Below are positions 1-5,159 of a DNA stretch of 5,159 bases, piece by piece. Source of the DNA: Synergistaceae bacterium (lineage in GTDB: Bacteria > Synergistota > Synergistia > Synergistales > Aminobacteriaceae); NCBI GenBank assembly GCA_031270755.1, contig JAISWV010000117.1:1-5159 (forward strand). The letters are read 5' to 3'. Below the pieces are notes generated by a model. The model was not told where the DNA came from. It ran no database searches and worked only from the letters and a program-made list of their open reading frames with translations. Within the stretch, counting starts at the first letter, position 1. Each line of letters begins with the position of its first letter. A program made the position numbers and the translations under genes.

Positions 1-148
1 CCAGCGCCAGCATGTCGAGTCCGTAGGTCAGCACCATTTCCTCGATATTCGCCAGCTCCATCCCTCCGGCGAGAGCCGGGAAAAGAGGCTTGAGCGCGCC
101 CAGCTTTTCCTTGTCCAACCTCTTAAGACCGGCACCCGGAGTGCTTTT
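1..148 (-). pseudogene. Partial coding fragment, possibly the C-terminal end of a RuBisCO-like protein, 5' part missing
   Basis: On the minus strand one frame stays open from an in-frame TAG at 149-151 to the window edge, about 49 codons. It reads as protein-like sequence, including LFPALAGGMELANIEEMV followed by a YGLDMLAL stretch. A proline strand, then an A/S-GG-M turn, then a helix with I-x-x-M-V-x-x-YG-x-D, is reminiscent of the late barrel strands of RuBisCO-like (form IV) proteins, where the next element would be a glycine-rich phosphate loop outside the window. No usable start is visible. The TTG at 116-118 and the ATG at about 60 have purine-rich stretches directly touching the codon, too close for a ribosome binding site. 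The family's N-terminal domain and most of the barrel are absent because the transporter gene ends only 15 bases upstream. I infer a gene truncated at its 5' end. The family guess is weak; the coding character is somewhat better supported. Confidence 0.35.
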
Positions 149-163
149 CTAGAGCCGCGAGCC

Positions 164-1357
164 CTAAGCTTCGCGAGTTCTTGCGCTCGTCAGCTTGTCC
201 ACCAAGATTGCAATCGCGCCGTCGCCAGTGACGTTACAGGCGGTGCCGAAACTGTCTTGCGCCAGATAAAGCGCAATCATCAAAGAAATCATGTCCGGGG
301 AAAAATGCAGGATGCTGTCCAAGATTCCCATGGCGGCCATGACCGCTCCTCCGGGGACGCCCGGGGCCGCAACCATGACGACACCCAGCATCAAGATGAA
401 CGGGAACATATTGCTCCACGCGGCAGGCATATTGTTCATCATCATCACCGCTATCGAGCAGCTCGTCAAGGTAATCGTGCTGCCGGAAAGATGAATTGTC
501 GCGCAAAGGGGGATGACAAAGTCCGCCACGTCGTCGCGCACTCCGTTTTTCTTGGTCTGACGCAGCGTTACGGGGATTGTGGCGGCGGAGGACTGAGTGC
601 CGATTGCCGTCATGTAGGCCGGGAACATCACCGCGATACTGCGGAAGGGGTTTTTACGCGCGACGAAGCAGGCGAAGAGATATTGAACGAAAATTATCGC
701 GAGGTGCAGCGCGAGCACCACCAAGTAGACCTTTGCAAAAGTTTTGAAGAGCGTTTGCACCTGCCCGGCGTAGGTCATATTGGCGAAGGTTCCGCAGATC
801 AAAAGAGGCAGCAGCGGGATAATCACGCTGGAAAGGAGTTTTTCGATGATGTGTTGGAGTTCGTGCATTCCTGCGGAAAGGGACTTGCTGCCAACGGCGG
901 ACATACCGATCCCCAGAACGAAAGCGAAGAGCAGCGCCGTCATGACGTCCATCAAAGGAGGCATATCGACGACAAATAAGGGAGCCAGAAGAGCCTCTTC
1001 CGGATTCTTCGCCGTCTGCGTGGCGACTTCGATGATTTTGGGAAAAATCGCGGAGTCGACGAAGAAAGCGGCGCTACCTGCAAAAATTGTAGAAACATAC
1101 GCGATAACGACGGTAAGACCTAAAATTTTCCCCGCGCCTTTCCCTAAATCTCCAATTCCGGGGGCCACGAACCCGATGATGATCAGGGGAATGACGAAGC
1201 TCAAGAAATTGCCGAAAATACCGCTGAGCGTGATCAGGATGCGCACGAAAAATTCAGAAGCGTAAGCCCCGATGAGGATACCGGCGATGATGGCAAGAAT
1301 CAGGCGTGGAAGAAGCCCTATTTTTTTCGCGCCGTTTTGCTGCATTTCTTCCGACAT
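164..1357 (-). CDS. Dicarboxylate/amino acid:cation symporter (DAACS / SDF family)
   Basis: A complete 397-residue membrane protein, close to the usual 400-430 residues of the glutamate-transporter-fold family, which takes up acidic or neutral amino acids or dicarboxylates with Na+ or H+ across the inner membrane. Hydrophobic helices alternate in the family order. The HP1 hairpin is at about 251-264 (AIGTQSSAATIPVT, serine-rich), the TM7 signature at 286-293 (ATIHLSGS), the HP2 hairpin at 331-340 (APGVPGGAVM) and TM8 at 368-379 (D368 to NVTGD379). Aligned by eye to the archaeal homologue GltPh, D394, T398, N401 and D405 are kept (D368, T372, N375, D379). The arginine that binds the substrate side-chain carboxylate (R397) is glycine 371, and the TM7 NMDGT is HLSGS, losing the Na+-site aspartate. 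This argues for a neutral or unusual substrate and altered coupling. ATG is supported by GGAGG seven bases upstream. It is probably monocistronic. Family assignment is firm; substrate is unknown. Confidence 0.93.
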   Translation of the reverse strand: MSEEMQQNGAKKIGLLPRLILAIIAGILIGAYASEFFVRILITLSGIFGNFLSFVIPLIIIGFVAPGIGDLGKGAGKILGLTVVIAYVSTIFAGSAAFFVDSAIFPKIIEVATQTAKNPEEALLAPLFVVDMPPLMDVMTALLFAFVLGIGMSAVGSKSLSAGMHELQHIIEKLLSSVIIPLLPLLICGTFANMTYAGQVQTLFKTFAKVYLVVLALHLAIIFVQYLFACFVARKNPFRSIAVMFPAYMTAIGTQSSAATIPVTLRQTKKNGVRDDVADFVIPLCATIHLSGSTITLTSCSIAVMMMNNMPAAWSNMFPFILMLGVVMVAAPGVPGGAVMAAMGILDSILHFSPDMISLMIALYLAQDSFGTACNVTGDGAIAILVDKLTSARTREA

Positions 1358-1364
1358 AAAAATT

Positions 1365-1370
1365 CCTCCA
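1365..1370 (-). promoter_or_regulatory. Ribosome binding site of the symporter gene
   Basis: On the minus strand TGGAGG lies seven bases before the ATG at 1357. This is a canonical Shine-Dalgarno placement and fixes the start codon. The 70 bases further upstream are very AT-rich and should hold the promoter, but I see no convincing -35/-10 pair there. Confidence 0.8.
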
Positions 1371-1480
1371 GTTAATGAATCAAAATAAAAAGCCTAAAGT
1401 CAGAATAGCTAAAAACAAGTAATTTGCTATATTTAACATTGTCCAACATAACGTTTTTTAAACTGAAAGACTATATTCCC

Positions 1481-1670
1481 ATGTTCCGAGGTGACTCGAA
1501 ACGTTGAGGGAATCCCTCTCGTTTTCCAGTGTGGCATGGGATATGGAGGAGGTCAAAGATGTTTGGCCGAGAAAGTCCTGCGTAGTGATGGATTCTGTAA
1601 GAGAGACTAAGCATGCCCCGCAGAAAAGGGGGCCGGCTCCGCTCCTTGACACTCTGGCTTGCCAAAATCG
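1481..1670. ncRNA. Candidate structured RNA or folded repeat element; strand undecided
   Basis: In plus-strand reading, a hairpin at 1481-1504 has stem CGAG/CTCG capped by the GNRA-type loop GTGA and extended by GTT/AAC across one mismatch. A second hairpin at 1506-1518 is GAGGG-AAT-CCCTC. Then follows a nested series that could form an interrupted rod: AGTGT 1528-1532 with ACACT 1649-1653, GGAGGAG 1545-1551 with CTC/CTCC in 1637-1645, TTGGCC 1563-1568 with GGCCGG 1631-1636, CTGCG 1578-1582 with CGCAG 1619-1623, and TAGT 1583-1586 with ACTA 1606-1609. A competing helix pairs 1558-1567 with 1661-1669, nine pairs with one bulged G. A TATATT hexamer at 1472-1477 could be a plus-strand -10 box, but its -35 is poor. 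The rod outline recalls 6S RNA, but I recognise no family signature. A multicopy interspersed repeat is equally possible. Pairing was judged by eye, without an energy calculation. Confidence 0.35.
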
Positions 1671-1833
1671 GCGTCAACCAGGAAAATAATCGATAGGCTG
1701 CGACGTAAGCAACGGAGGGAAAAGGTCGATATGGCAGACGAGAGAAAAAACCTTAATATTCGAATAGTCCAATAGCCAGTTTTCATCGCTCGTTGTGATT
1801 TCTGATCATAGCTTGTCAGGTTTGGATATGTAA

Positions 1834-2793
1834 TTACAGCTCGGTCGGAACGTCGATTCTCCCGCGTTTTGCGGGAAATGCCGCGAAGACGATTCCTCCG
1901 ACCAAAGTTACGGGAATGAACTGAGCCATGTGGGAGAAAAGCGCCAAGGCAAGGGCTTCGTCAGGACCAACTCCGTAGTGCTTCAGGGCCGTCATGATGA
2001 CGGCCTCGTAAACGCCGATTGCCCCCGGCGAGGAGGGCAGCAGCATGCCCAGGCCGCTGACGGCGAAGACGGAAAGAGTGGTGCTCCAGTCCAGCCCCAA
2101 TTTCGCCACCGCGTTGACGCTCAAGATCATCTGGAGGCTGTAGAAGCACCATATCGTCAAAGACGTGGCGAGAAGCCAGACCAGACGCCGGGGCGACATG
2201 TTTTCCAAAACGCCCGACAAGGCCTGGGACACGAAACGATGCAGCCTTCCCCGGCCGAAGAGGCTCGTAAACCCCTTCGCCAAGCGGGGGTACGAACGAA
2301 AAAGGATCAGAATGCACCATCCCGCGGCCAGACAGGCCACGAAGACCGCCGCGGCCCCTCGCTGCCCCATGGCCCAGAGGACCCAAAGGCTCAAAAGCGC
2401 CAAAACGTTGACGTCGAAAAAACGCTCCATGAAGACGATCCCCAAAGTTTTCTGAAAGGAAACCCCGTTGTCCCGCCCAATCCAGACGGCCTTGGCCACC
2501 TCTCCGGCCTTGGCGGGCAGGACGTTGTTGATTGCCAAACCCACCAGCGTCGCGCAGAACGTCGAACGAAAGGACAAGGGCGGCTTGGCCATGAAAGACA
2601 GCCGCAACCCCATGATGGCGTAAGCCGTAAAGGAAACGCCCACCACCCCCAACATCGGCAAAACGGGATAACGGCCGAGAGCCGCCGTCAAGTCCGCGAA
2701 GGGCACGTCGCGAAAAACGTAGAAAAGGCAAAAAATGGACACCCCATACTTCAGTAGAATCCCCAGAATACGTTTATGGGCGGCCTCTGCCAT
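1834..2793 (-). CDS. YbhN/UPF0104-type membrane protein, lysylphosphatidylglycerol synthase transmembrane-like (flippase-like) family
   Basis: A 319-residue polytopic membrane protein with the length and layout of the stand-alone LPG-synthase transmembrane family (PF03706-like). Relatives are thought to move lipids or lipid-linked molecules across the membrane; the substrate here cannot be told. Hydrophobic segments lie at about 9-27, 45-62, 128-142, 147-166, 204-222, 237-255 and 280-305. Family motifs are NNVLPAKAGE at 89-98, ERFFD at 123-127, PSSPGAIGVYE at 253-263 and SHMAQFIP at 287-294. The aminoacyl-transferase domain of true MprF is absent, so this is not a full lysyl-PG synthase. The frame extends to a TTG at 2814 and an ATG at 2805, but I prefer the ATG at 2793, because AGGATGGTG lies six bases before it, whereas the 2805 ATG has AGG directly abutting and the TTG has no clear site. 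It is divergent from the radical SAM gene. No terminator is evident downstream. Confidence 0.88.
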   Translation of the reverse strand: MAEAAHKRILGILLKYGVSIFCLFYVFRDVPFADLTAALGRYPVLPMLGVVGVSFTAYAIMGLRLSFMAKPPLSFRSTFCATLVGLAINNVLPAKAGEVAKAVWIGRDNGVSFQKTLGIVFMERFFDVNVLALLSLWVLWAMGQRGAAAVFVACLAAGWCILILFRSYPRLAKGFTSLFGRGRLHRFVSQALSGVLENMSPRRLVWLLATSLTIWCFYSLQMILSVNAVAKLGLDWSTTLSVFAVSGLGMLLPSSPGAIGVYEAVIMTALKHYGVGPDEALALALFSHMAQFIPVTLVGGIVFAAFPAKRGRIDVPTEL

Positions 2794-2807
2794 AAAATTC
2801 ACCATCC

Positions 2808-2852
2808 TATACAATCGTCTTATACAATTACAATTATTGTGCGTAGATCATA
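2808..2852 (-). promoter_or_regulatory. Possible promoter and operator region of the membrane-protein gene
   Basis: On the minus strand TGGTATGAT (hexamer TATGAT at 2847-2852) fits an extended -10 box; no good -35 is seen 17 bases upstream. Just downstream, where transcription would start and the leader would run, the plus-strand motif ACAAT occurs at 2811-2815, 2824-2828 and 2830-2834. The last pairs with ATTGT at 2836-2840 to form the palindrome ACAAT-T-ATTGT. The longer unit TATACAAT is repeated at 2808-2815 and 2821-2828, 13 bases apart. The arrangement would suit a repressor site, but the AT-rich composition makes chance repeats easy. Confidence 0.35.
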
Positions 2853-2898
2853 CCACGCGAGAGCCAAGAGACCGCGAGAGAAAATCGCGGGGGGAAAT

Positions 2899-2929
2899 TG
2901 TGAAGGAAAACTGTGAAGGGAGACAGTGA
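2899..2929 (+). promoter_or_regulatory. Translation start region of the radical SAM gene: tandem 13-bp repeat with an overlapping mini-ORF
   Basis: Two 13-bp units, TGTGAAGGAAAAC at 2899-2911 and TGTGAAGGGAGAC at 2912-2924, match at 11 of 13 positions, and a weaker third begins at 2925 with AGTGAAA. Each offers a GTGAA, so GTG triplets occur at 2900, 2913 and 2926. The GTG at 2926 opens the long frame, with AAGGGAG three bases before it, a tight spacing. The GTG at 2900 follows a run of six G and opens a nine-codon frame (MKENCEGRQ) ending at TGA 2927-2929, which overlaps the main start as GTGA. This geometry would allow translational coupling, but may only reflect local duplication. Confidence 0.4.
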
Positions 2930-4257
2930 AATTGGGAAGAGCTTTTATACTTCCTCCGGAGCGAACGGGCGATATATCGTCTACGCTGCAAAATTTGAAA
3001 GGCGCGACGGTGCTGGGGATCAACCCGCCTGTCTATGATTTTTCGTGGTTCGATCTCTGGTCGAAGCCCGTGGGGCTCCTCTGCCTGCTTCAGGCTCTGA
3101 GGCACGCGGGTAACGACGTGCATCTCGTGGATTGCCTTTACGAAGGGCGCACGAAACCTCTCGATTTCGGCCGATGGAGGGTCGAACGGCTGCCCGTGGA
3201 AAAACCTGGACCCTATAAAAACATTCCGCGCCGCTACTACCGTTTCGGGCAAAGCAACGCGGCTTTTCTGAGCCGCCTGGCGTCCTGTCCGAAACCGGAC
3301 GTGGTTTTCGTGACGTCGGCCATGACGTACTGGTACCCAGGCGTGTTCGAGGCCGTCCAAACGGCGAAAGAGGCATTTCCCGGCGTGCCGGTCGTTTTGG
3401 GCGGGACCTACGCGCGCCTTTGCCCCCAACACGCAGCCGAGAGCGGCGCGAACTTCATCCAGACCGAGGTTTTTTCGTGCTTTTCATCCTCCGCCTGGGG
3501 AGCGTCTCCCGCCTTGGACCTCTACTCCAGGCCCTCCTACGGGATTCTCGTCACCTCCCGGGGGTGCCCCATGCGCTGCGAGTATTGCGCGGCCCACAGG
3601 CTGTGGCCGGGGTTCCAGCAGCGCCCTCTGGAGGACGTCTTCGCCGATCTCGCCGCTCAGACGTCTCTTCCCACCGTGACGGACATGGCTTTTTACGACG
3701 ACGCCCTGCTCTTGAACAAGGAACGCCACTTCTACCCTTTATGCCGCCACCTTCGCGAACACTATCCGGAACTGCGCCTGCACACCCCCAACGGGCTTCA
3801 CGTGGCCCAGCTGGACGACCAGTGCTGCCAGACTCTTTTTCGCACGGGTTTTCGAACGATACGCTTGAGCCTCGAAGGGACGGACGACTTCACGGGCAGG
3901 GTCAGCTCCAACAAGGTGGCCGCGCCGGACTATCGGAACGCCGTCACGTCTTTGCTCCGCTCCGGATACGGGCCGGAGGGGATCGAGACCTACATTCTCG
4001 TGGGGCTGCCCGGGCAGGACGCGGGTCACATCCGGGCCTCCATCGAGATGGTCAAAGACCTCGGGGCCCGCCCAAAGCTGGCGGAGTTCTCTCCCATCCC
4101 CGGAACGGCGTTATTTCAGGAGTCCTTGAAACGGACACCCGGCATAGCGGACGAACCGCTGCTGCACAACAACACGATCTACGCCCAATACGTGGCGAAA
4201 ACCCTGACGCCCCAAGACCTCCAGGACCTGAAAGACCTGGCAAAAAAAACCGGATGA
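2926..4257 (+). CDS. Radical SAM protein with N-terminal B12-binding-like domain, function unknown
   Basis: A complete 443-residue soluble protein. The radical SAM cluster motif is C214-x3-C218-x2-C221 inside TSRGCPMRCEYCAAHRLW, which binds the [4Fe-4S] cluster that cleaves S-adenosylmethionine. Residues about 27-185 look like the Rossmann-type domain found ahead of many B12-dependent radical SAM enzymes: GINPPVYDFSWFDLWSKPVG at 31-50, PDVVFVTSAMTYWYPG at 124-139 and VVLGGTYARLCPQHA at 156-170. I see no DxHxxG cobalamin-ligand motif, as is common in this class. Barrel strands follow, with FYDDALLLN at 256-264 where the SAM-contacting region is expected, RLSLEG at 313-318 and EFSPIPGTALF at 387-397. 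A KPGPYKNIPRRYYRFG segment (93-108) also looks family-specific. The substrate is unknown. The GTG start is supported by AAGGGAG just upstream; an internal TTG at codon 24 lacks a binding site. It stands alone, with a terminator downstream, so context gives no partner enzyme. Confidence 0.88.
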   Translation: MKLGRAFILPPERTGDISSTLQNLKGATVLGINPPVYDFSWFDLWSKPVGLLCLLQALRHAGNDVHLVDCLYEGRTKPLDFGRWRVERLPVEKPGPYKNIPRRYYRFGQSNAAFLSRLASCPKPDVVFVTSAMTYWYPGVFEAVQTAKEAFPGVPVVLGGTYARLCPQHAAESGANFIQTEVFSCFSSSAWGASPALDLYSRPSYGILVTSRGCPMRCEYCAAHRLWPGFQQRPLEDVFADLAAQTSLPTVTDMAFYDDALLLNKERHFYPLCRHLREHYPELRLHTPNGLHVAQLDDQCCQTLFRTGFRTIRLSLEGTDDFTGRVSSNKVAAPDYRNAVTSLLRSGYGPEGIETYILVGLPGQDAGHIRASIEMVKDLGARPKLAEFSPIPGTALFQESLKRTPGIADEPLLHNNTIYAQYVAKTLTPQDLQDLKDLAKKTG

Positions 4258-4277
4258 CACCCGGCTCGACTGTAGTA

Positions 4278-4289
4278 TTCCATATGGAA
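4278..4289. promoter_or_regulatory. 12-bp perfect palindrome, possible regulator-binding site
   Basis: TTCCATATGGAA is a perfect inverted repeat 20 bases after the radical SAM stop codon and just before the terminator hairpin. Its position after a gene and about 190 bases before the next start is not typical for an operator, so its role is uncertain. Confidence 0.25.
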
Positions 4290-4308
4290 ATTGTGATTTC
4301 TTGACGTT

Positions 4309-4347
4309 CTCGGCCTAAATCCGACTGACGACCGAGGCCTTTCTTTT
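4309..4347 (+). terminator. Likely intrinsic terminator of the radical SAM gene
   Basis: CTCGG at 4309-4313 pairs with CCGAG at 4332-4336, and the overlapping GGCCT at 4312-4316 pairs with AGGCC at 4335-4339. The second hairpin is followed directly by TTTCTTTT (4340-4347), as expected for Rho-independent termination. The loop is long (18 bases) and the two stems exclude each other, so strength is uncertain. It lies 50 bases after the stop codon and would isolate the dehydrogenase gene transcriptionally. Confidence 0.55.
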
Positions 4348-4363
4348 GGTATGTGGATTGCTG

Positions 4364-4369
4364 TATACT
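4364..4369 (+). promoter_or_regulatory. Possible -10 box for the dehydrogenase gene
   Basis: TATACT, preceded directly by TG, lies just after the terminator and about 110 bases before the ATG. The hexamer 17 bases upstream is TTCTTT, a poor -35. If used, it gives a leader of roughly 100 bases that includes the hairpin at 4398-4430. Confidence 0.3.
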
Positions 4370-4397
4370 TCTCTTTAAGAAGAAGGCGTGTATATCT

Positions 4398-4430
4398 CTT
4401 GGCCCATGCTCGACGCCATGTTCGGCCAGG
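4398..4430 (+). promoter_or_regulatory. Leader hairpin upstream of the dehydrogenase gene
   Basis: CTTGGCC at 4398-4404 pairs with GGCCAGG at 4424-4430 (one G-U pair), and inside it CATG 4405-4408 pairs with CATG 4417-4420 around an eight-base loop, with TTC bulged. This makes an 11-pair stem in the presumed leader, followed by the palindrome GGGTACCC at 4433-4440. No T-run follows, so it is not a classical terminator. It could be a regulatory or stabilising leader element. I recognise no riboswitch class. Confidence 0.3.
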
Positions 4431-4465
4431 TTGGGTACCCTAATCAATTCCTTTGACATTAATCG

Positions 4466-4471
4466 AGGAGG
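4466..4471 (+). promoter_or_regulatory. Ribosome binding site of the dehydrogenase gene
   Basis: AGGAGG lies eight bases before the ATG at 4480, a near-perfect Shine-Dalgarno match that fixes the start and suggests strong translation. Confidence 0.85.
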
Positions 4472-4479
4472 CAACGTGT

Positions 4480-5159
4480 ATGAGTTTTTCTGTAAAAACC
4501 GACGTTTCCGAGTGCGAGAGCTTCGAGAGCTTTCTGGAGCGATGGCGGGTGAATGCCGATGATCTGATTTTTTCCAGCCCTTCCGCCCTAGCGCCTTATC
4601 TGAAGGGCAAAACGCCGCCCTGCGACGTTCTGGACCAGAGGGCTTACGGCAAGGGTGAACCCAATGACGAAATGGTCGACACCGTCTTGACCGACATCGA
4701 AAAGAGCGGCAAAAATTACGGACGAGTCATTGCCATTGGGGGCGGGACCGTCATCGACATCGCCAAGCTCTGTGTGTTCGGCCCGGGGCTACGCTGCGAG
4801 GAAATTTTCGCGAAAGGCGCGGCACTGGAGCGCAAGAGAAAGCTTTTGGCCATCCCGACGACCTGCGGAACGGGCAGCGAGGTCACCAACATCTCCATCG
4901 TAGCGTTCATCAAAAAACAGACGAAGCTGGGACTTGCCGTTCCCGCCCTGTTCCCCGACGAAGCCGTCTTGATCGCCGACATGCTCACCAACCTTCCCTA
5001 TGAAGTTTTCGCCACCAGTTCCATCGACGCGCTGGTCCACGCGGTGGAGTCCTACGTGTCCCCGAAGGCGAACCCGTTCACCCGAGCCCTGGGCGGGACG
5101 GCCATTGAACTGATCTTGAAGGGTTATCAGGAACTGACGGCCAACGGGAGCGGAGACCG
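4480..5159 (+). CDS. 4hbD: 4-hydroxybutyrate dehydrogenase-like iron-containing alcohol dehydrogenase, 3' end outside the window
   Basis: The first 226 codons of a group III iron-dependent alcohol dehydrogenase; relatives are about 370 residues, so roughly 60 percent is present. The enzyme reversibly reduces succinate semialdehyde to 4-hydroxybutyrate with NAD(P)H in the cytoplasm, a step of succinate, GABA or 4-aminobutyrate fermentation. Visible signatures are the nucleotide-binding GRVIAIGGGTVIDIAK at 81-96, IPTTCGTGSEVTN at 125-137 and SSIDALVHAVESYVSPKANPF at 180-200, where D183 and H187 are the first two metal ligands. The two later histidine ligands lie beyond the edge. The GEPNDEM stretch at 59-65 and the SPKANPFT region closely resemble, from memory, the Clostridium kluyveri 4-hydroxybutyrate dehydrogenase. 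The ATG follows a strong AGGAGG. It probably has its own transcription start after the preceding terminator. Another substrate within the iron-ADH family cannot be excluded from the N-terminal part alone. Confidence 0.87.
   Translation, partial: MSFSVKTDVSECESFESFLERWRVNADDLIFSSPSALAPYLKGKTPPCDVLDQRAYGKGEPNDEMVDTVLTDIEKSGKNYGRVIAIGGGTVIDIAKLCVFGPGLRCEEIFAKGAALERKRKLLAIPTTCGTGSEVTNISIVAFIKKQTKLGLAVPALFPDEAVLIADMLTNLPYEVFATSSIDALVHAVESYVSPKANPFTRALGGTAIELILKGYQELTANGSGD

Larger units (their letters stand above)
1358..1833. other. 476-base intergenic gap without a convincing protein gene
   Basis: This gap separates the 3' end of the membrane-protein gene from the 5' end of the symporter gene, both on the minus strand. 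Bases 1371-1480 are AT-rich and probably contain the symporter promoter. Bases 1481-1670 are more GC-rich and full of complementary segments, described separately. Bases 1690-1833 hold a 10-bp palindrome, TATTCGAATA at 1757-1766, followed on the minus strand by a run of six T, but no stable hairpin precedes it, so I do not call a terminator. Open frames of 61-68 codons on both strands (about 1458-1689) have no ribosome binding site and no recognisable domain; I read them as chance. Confidence 0.6.

Noticed and set aside
132..150. GCAC-CCGGA-GTGC hairpin followed by TTTTCT on the plus strand
   Set aside because: The stem is only four pairs and there is no plus-strand gene upstream. In the minus direction, which the genes here use, no T-run follows.
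1569..1578. GAGAAAGTCC resembles the conserved RNase P RNA core GAGGAAAGTCC
   Set aside because: One base is missing, the other conserved RNase P segments are absent, and the gap is too short for a 350-400 base RNA.
1458..1689. Open frames of 61-68 codons on both strands of the intergenic gap
   Set aside because: No ribosome binding sites, no recognisable domains, and the frames overlap each other on opposite strands. The inverted complementarity of the region explains open frames on both strands better than coding does.
1757..1766. TATTCGAATA palindrome before a T-run on the minus strand as a terminator
   Set aside because: The palindrome can form at most a few A-T pairs around a two-base loop, which is not a viable terminator stem.
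1930..2757. Long plus-strand open frame of about 275 codons opposite the membrane-protein gene
   Set aside because: Its protein is highly charged and low in hydrophobic residues without any domain, the expected shadow of a GC-rich gene on the other strand that shows clear family motifs.
2814..2814. TTG at 2814 as the start of the membrane-protein gene
   Set aside because: No convincing ribosome binding site precedes it, while the ATG at 2793 has AGGATGGTG at good spacing and begins a typical N-terminus for this family.
3420..4304. Plus-strand open frame of about 294 codons overlapping the radical SAM gene in another frame
   Set aside because: Rich in Arg, Gly and Pro, with no ribosome binding site or family motif. 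The overlapping frame carries the full radical SAM signature.
4453..4458. Perfect TTGACA hexamer upstream of the dehydrogenase gene
   Set aside because: It lies only about 20 bases before the start codon, so the matching -10 box would fall on the start codon itself, where no TATAAT-like sequence exists. It would also leave no leader with the ribosome binding site.

Overview
The window is about 5.2 kb of moderately GC-rich bacterial DNA with AT-rich gaps. It holds four substantial genes, one fragment at the left edge and one gene cut by the right edge. The content suggests an amino-acid-fermenting anaerobe: a cation-coupled amino-acid/dicarboxylate transporter, a 4-hydroxybutyrate dehydrogenase close to the Clostridium kluyveri enzyme, and a radical SAM protein with a Rossmann-like front domain. 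Synergistota or a related anaerobic lineage is my impression from protein style only; no rRNA or marker gene is present to confirm it.

Left part, minus strand: a stop-bounded coding fragment (1-148) leaves the window and resembles the C-terminal barrel end of RuBisCO-like proteins. It lies 15 bases behind the stop of a complete DAACS-family symporter gene (164-1357). A 476-base gap (1358-1833) has no convincing protein gene but contains a cluster of mutually complementary segments (about 1481-1670), the least explained stretch of the window. It is a candidate structured RNA or interspersed repeat. Next is a YbhN/LPG-synthase-type membrane protein gene (1834-2793), also on the minus strand.

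Middle and right, plus strand: a divergent control region (2794-2925) carries repeated ACAAT motifs, a possible extended -10 for the membrane-protein gene, a 13-bp tandem repeat and a nine-codon mini-ORF whose stop overlaps the GTG start of the radical SAM gene (2926-4257). A 12-bp palindrome and a likely intrinsic terminator follow. The next gene, a group III iron alcohol dehydrogenase of the 4-hydroxybutyrate dehydrogenase type, starts at 4480 behind a strong ribosome binding site and a leader with a hairpin, and runs off the window.

The genes look like separate transcription units rather than one pathway. The transporter and dehydrogenase both fit amino-acid or succinate fermentation. The membrane protein and the radical SAM protein share a divergent control region, but no shared function can be shown. 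I found no CRISPR array, tRNA, rRNA, insertion sequence or defence system.
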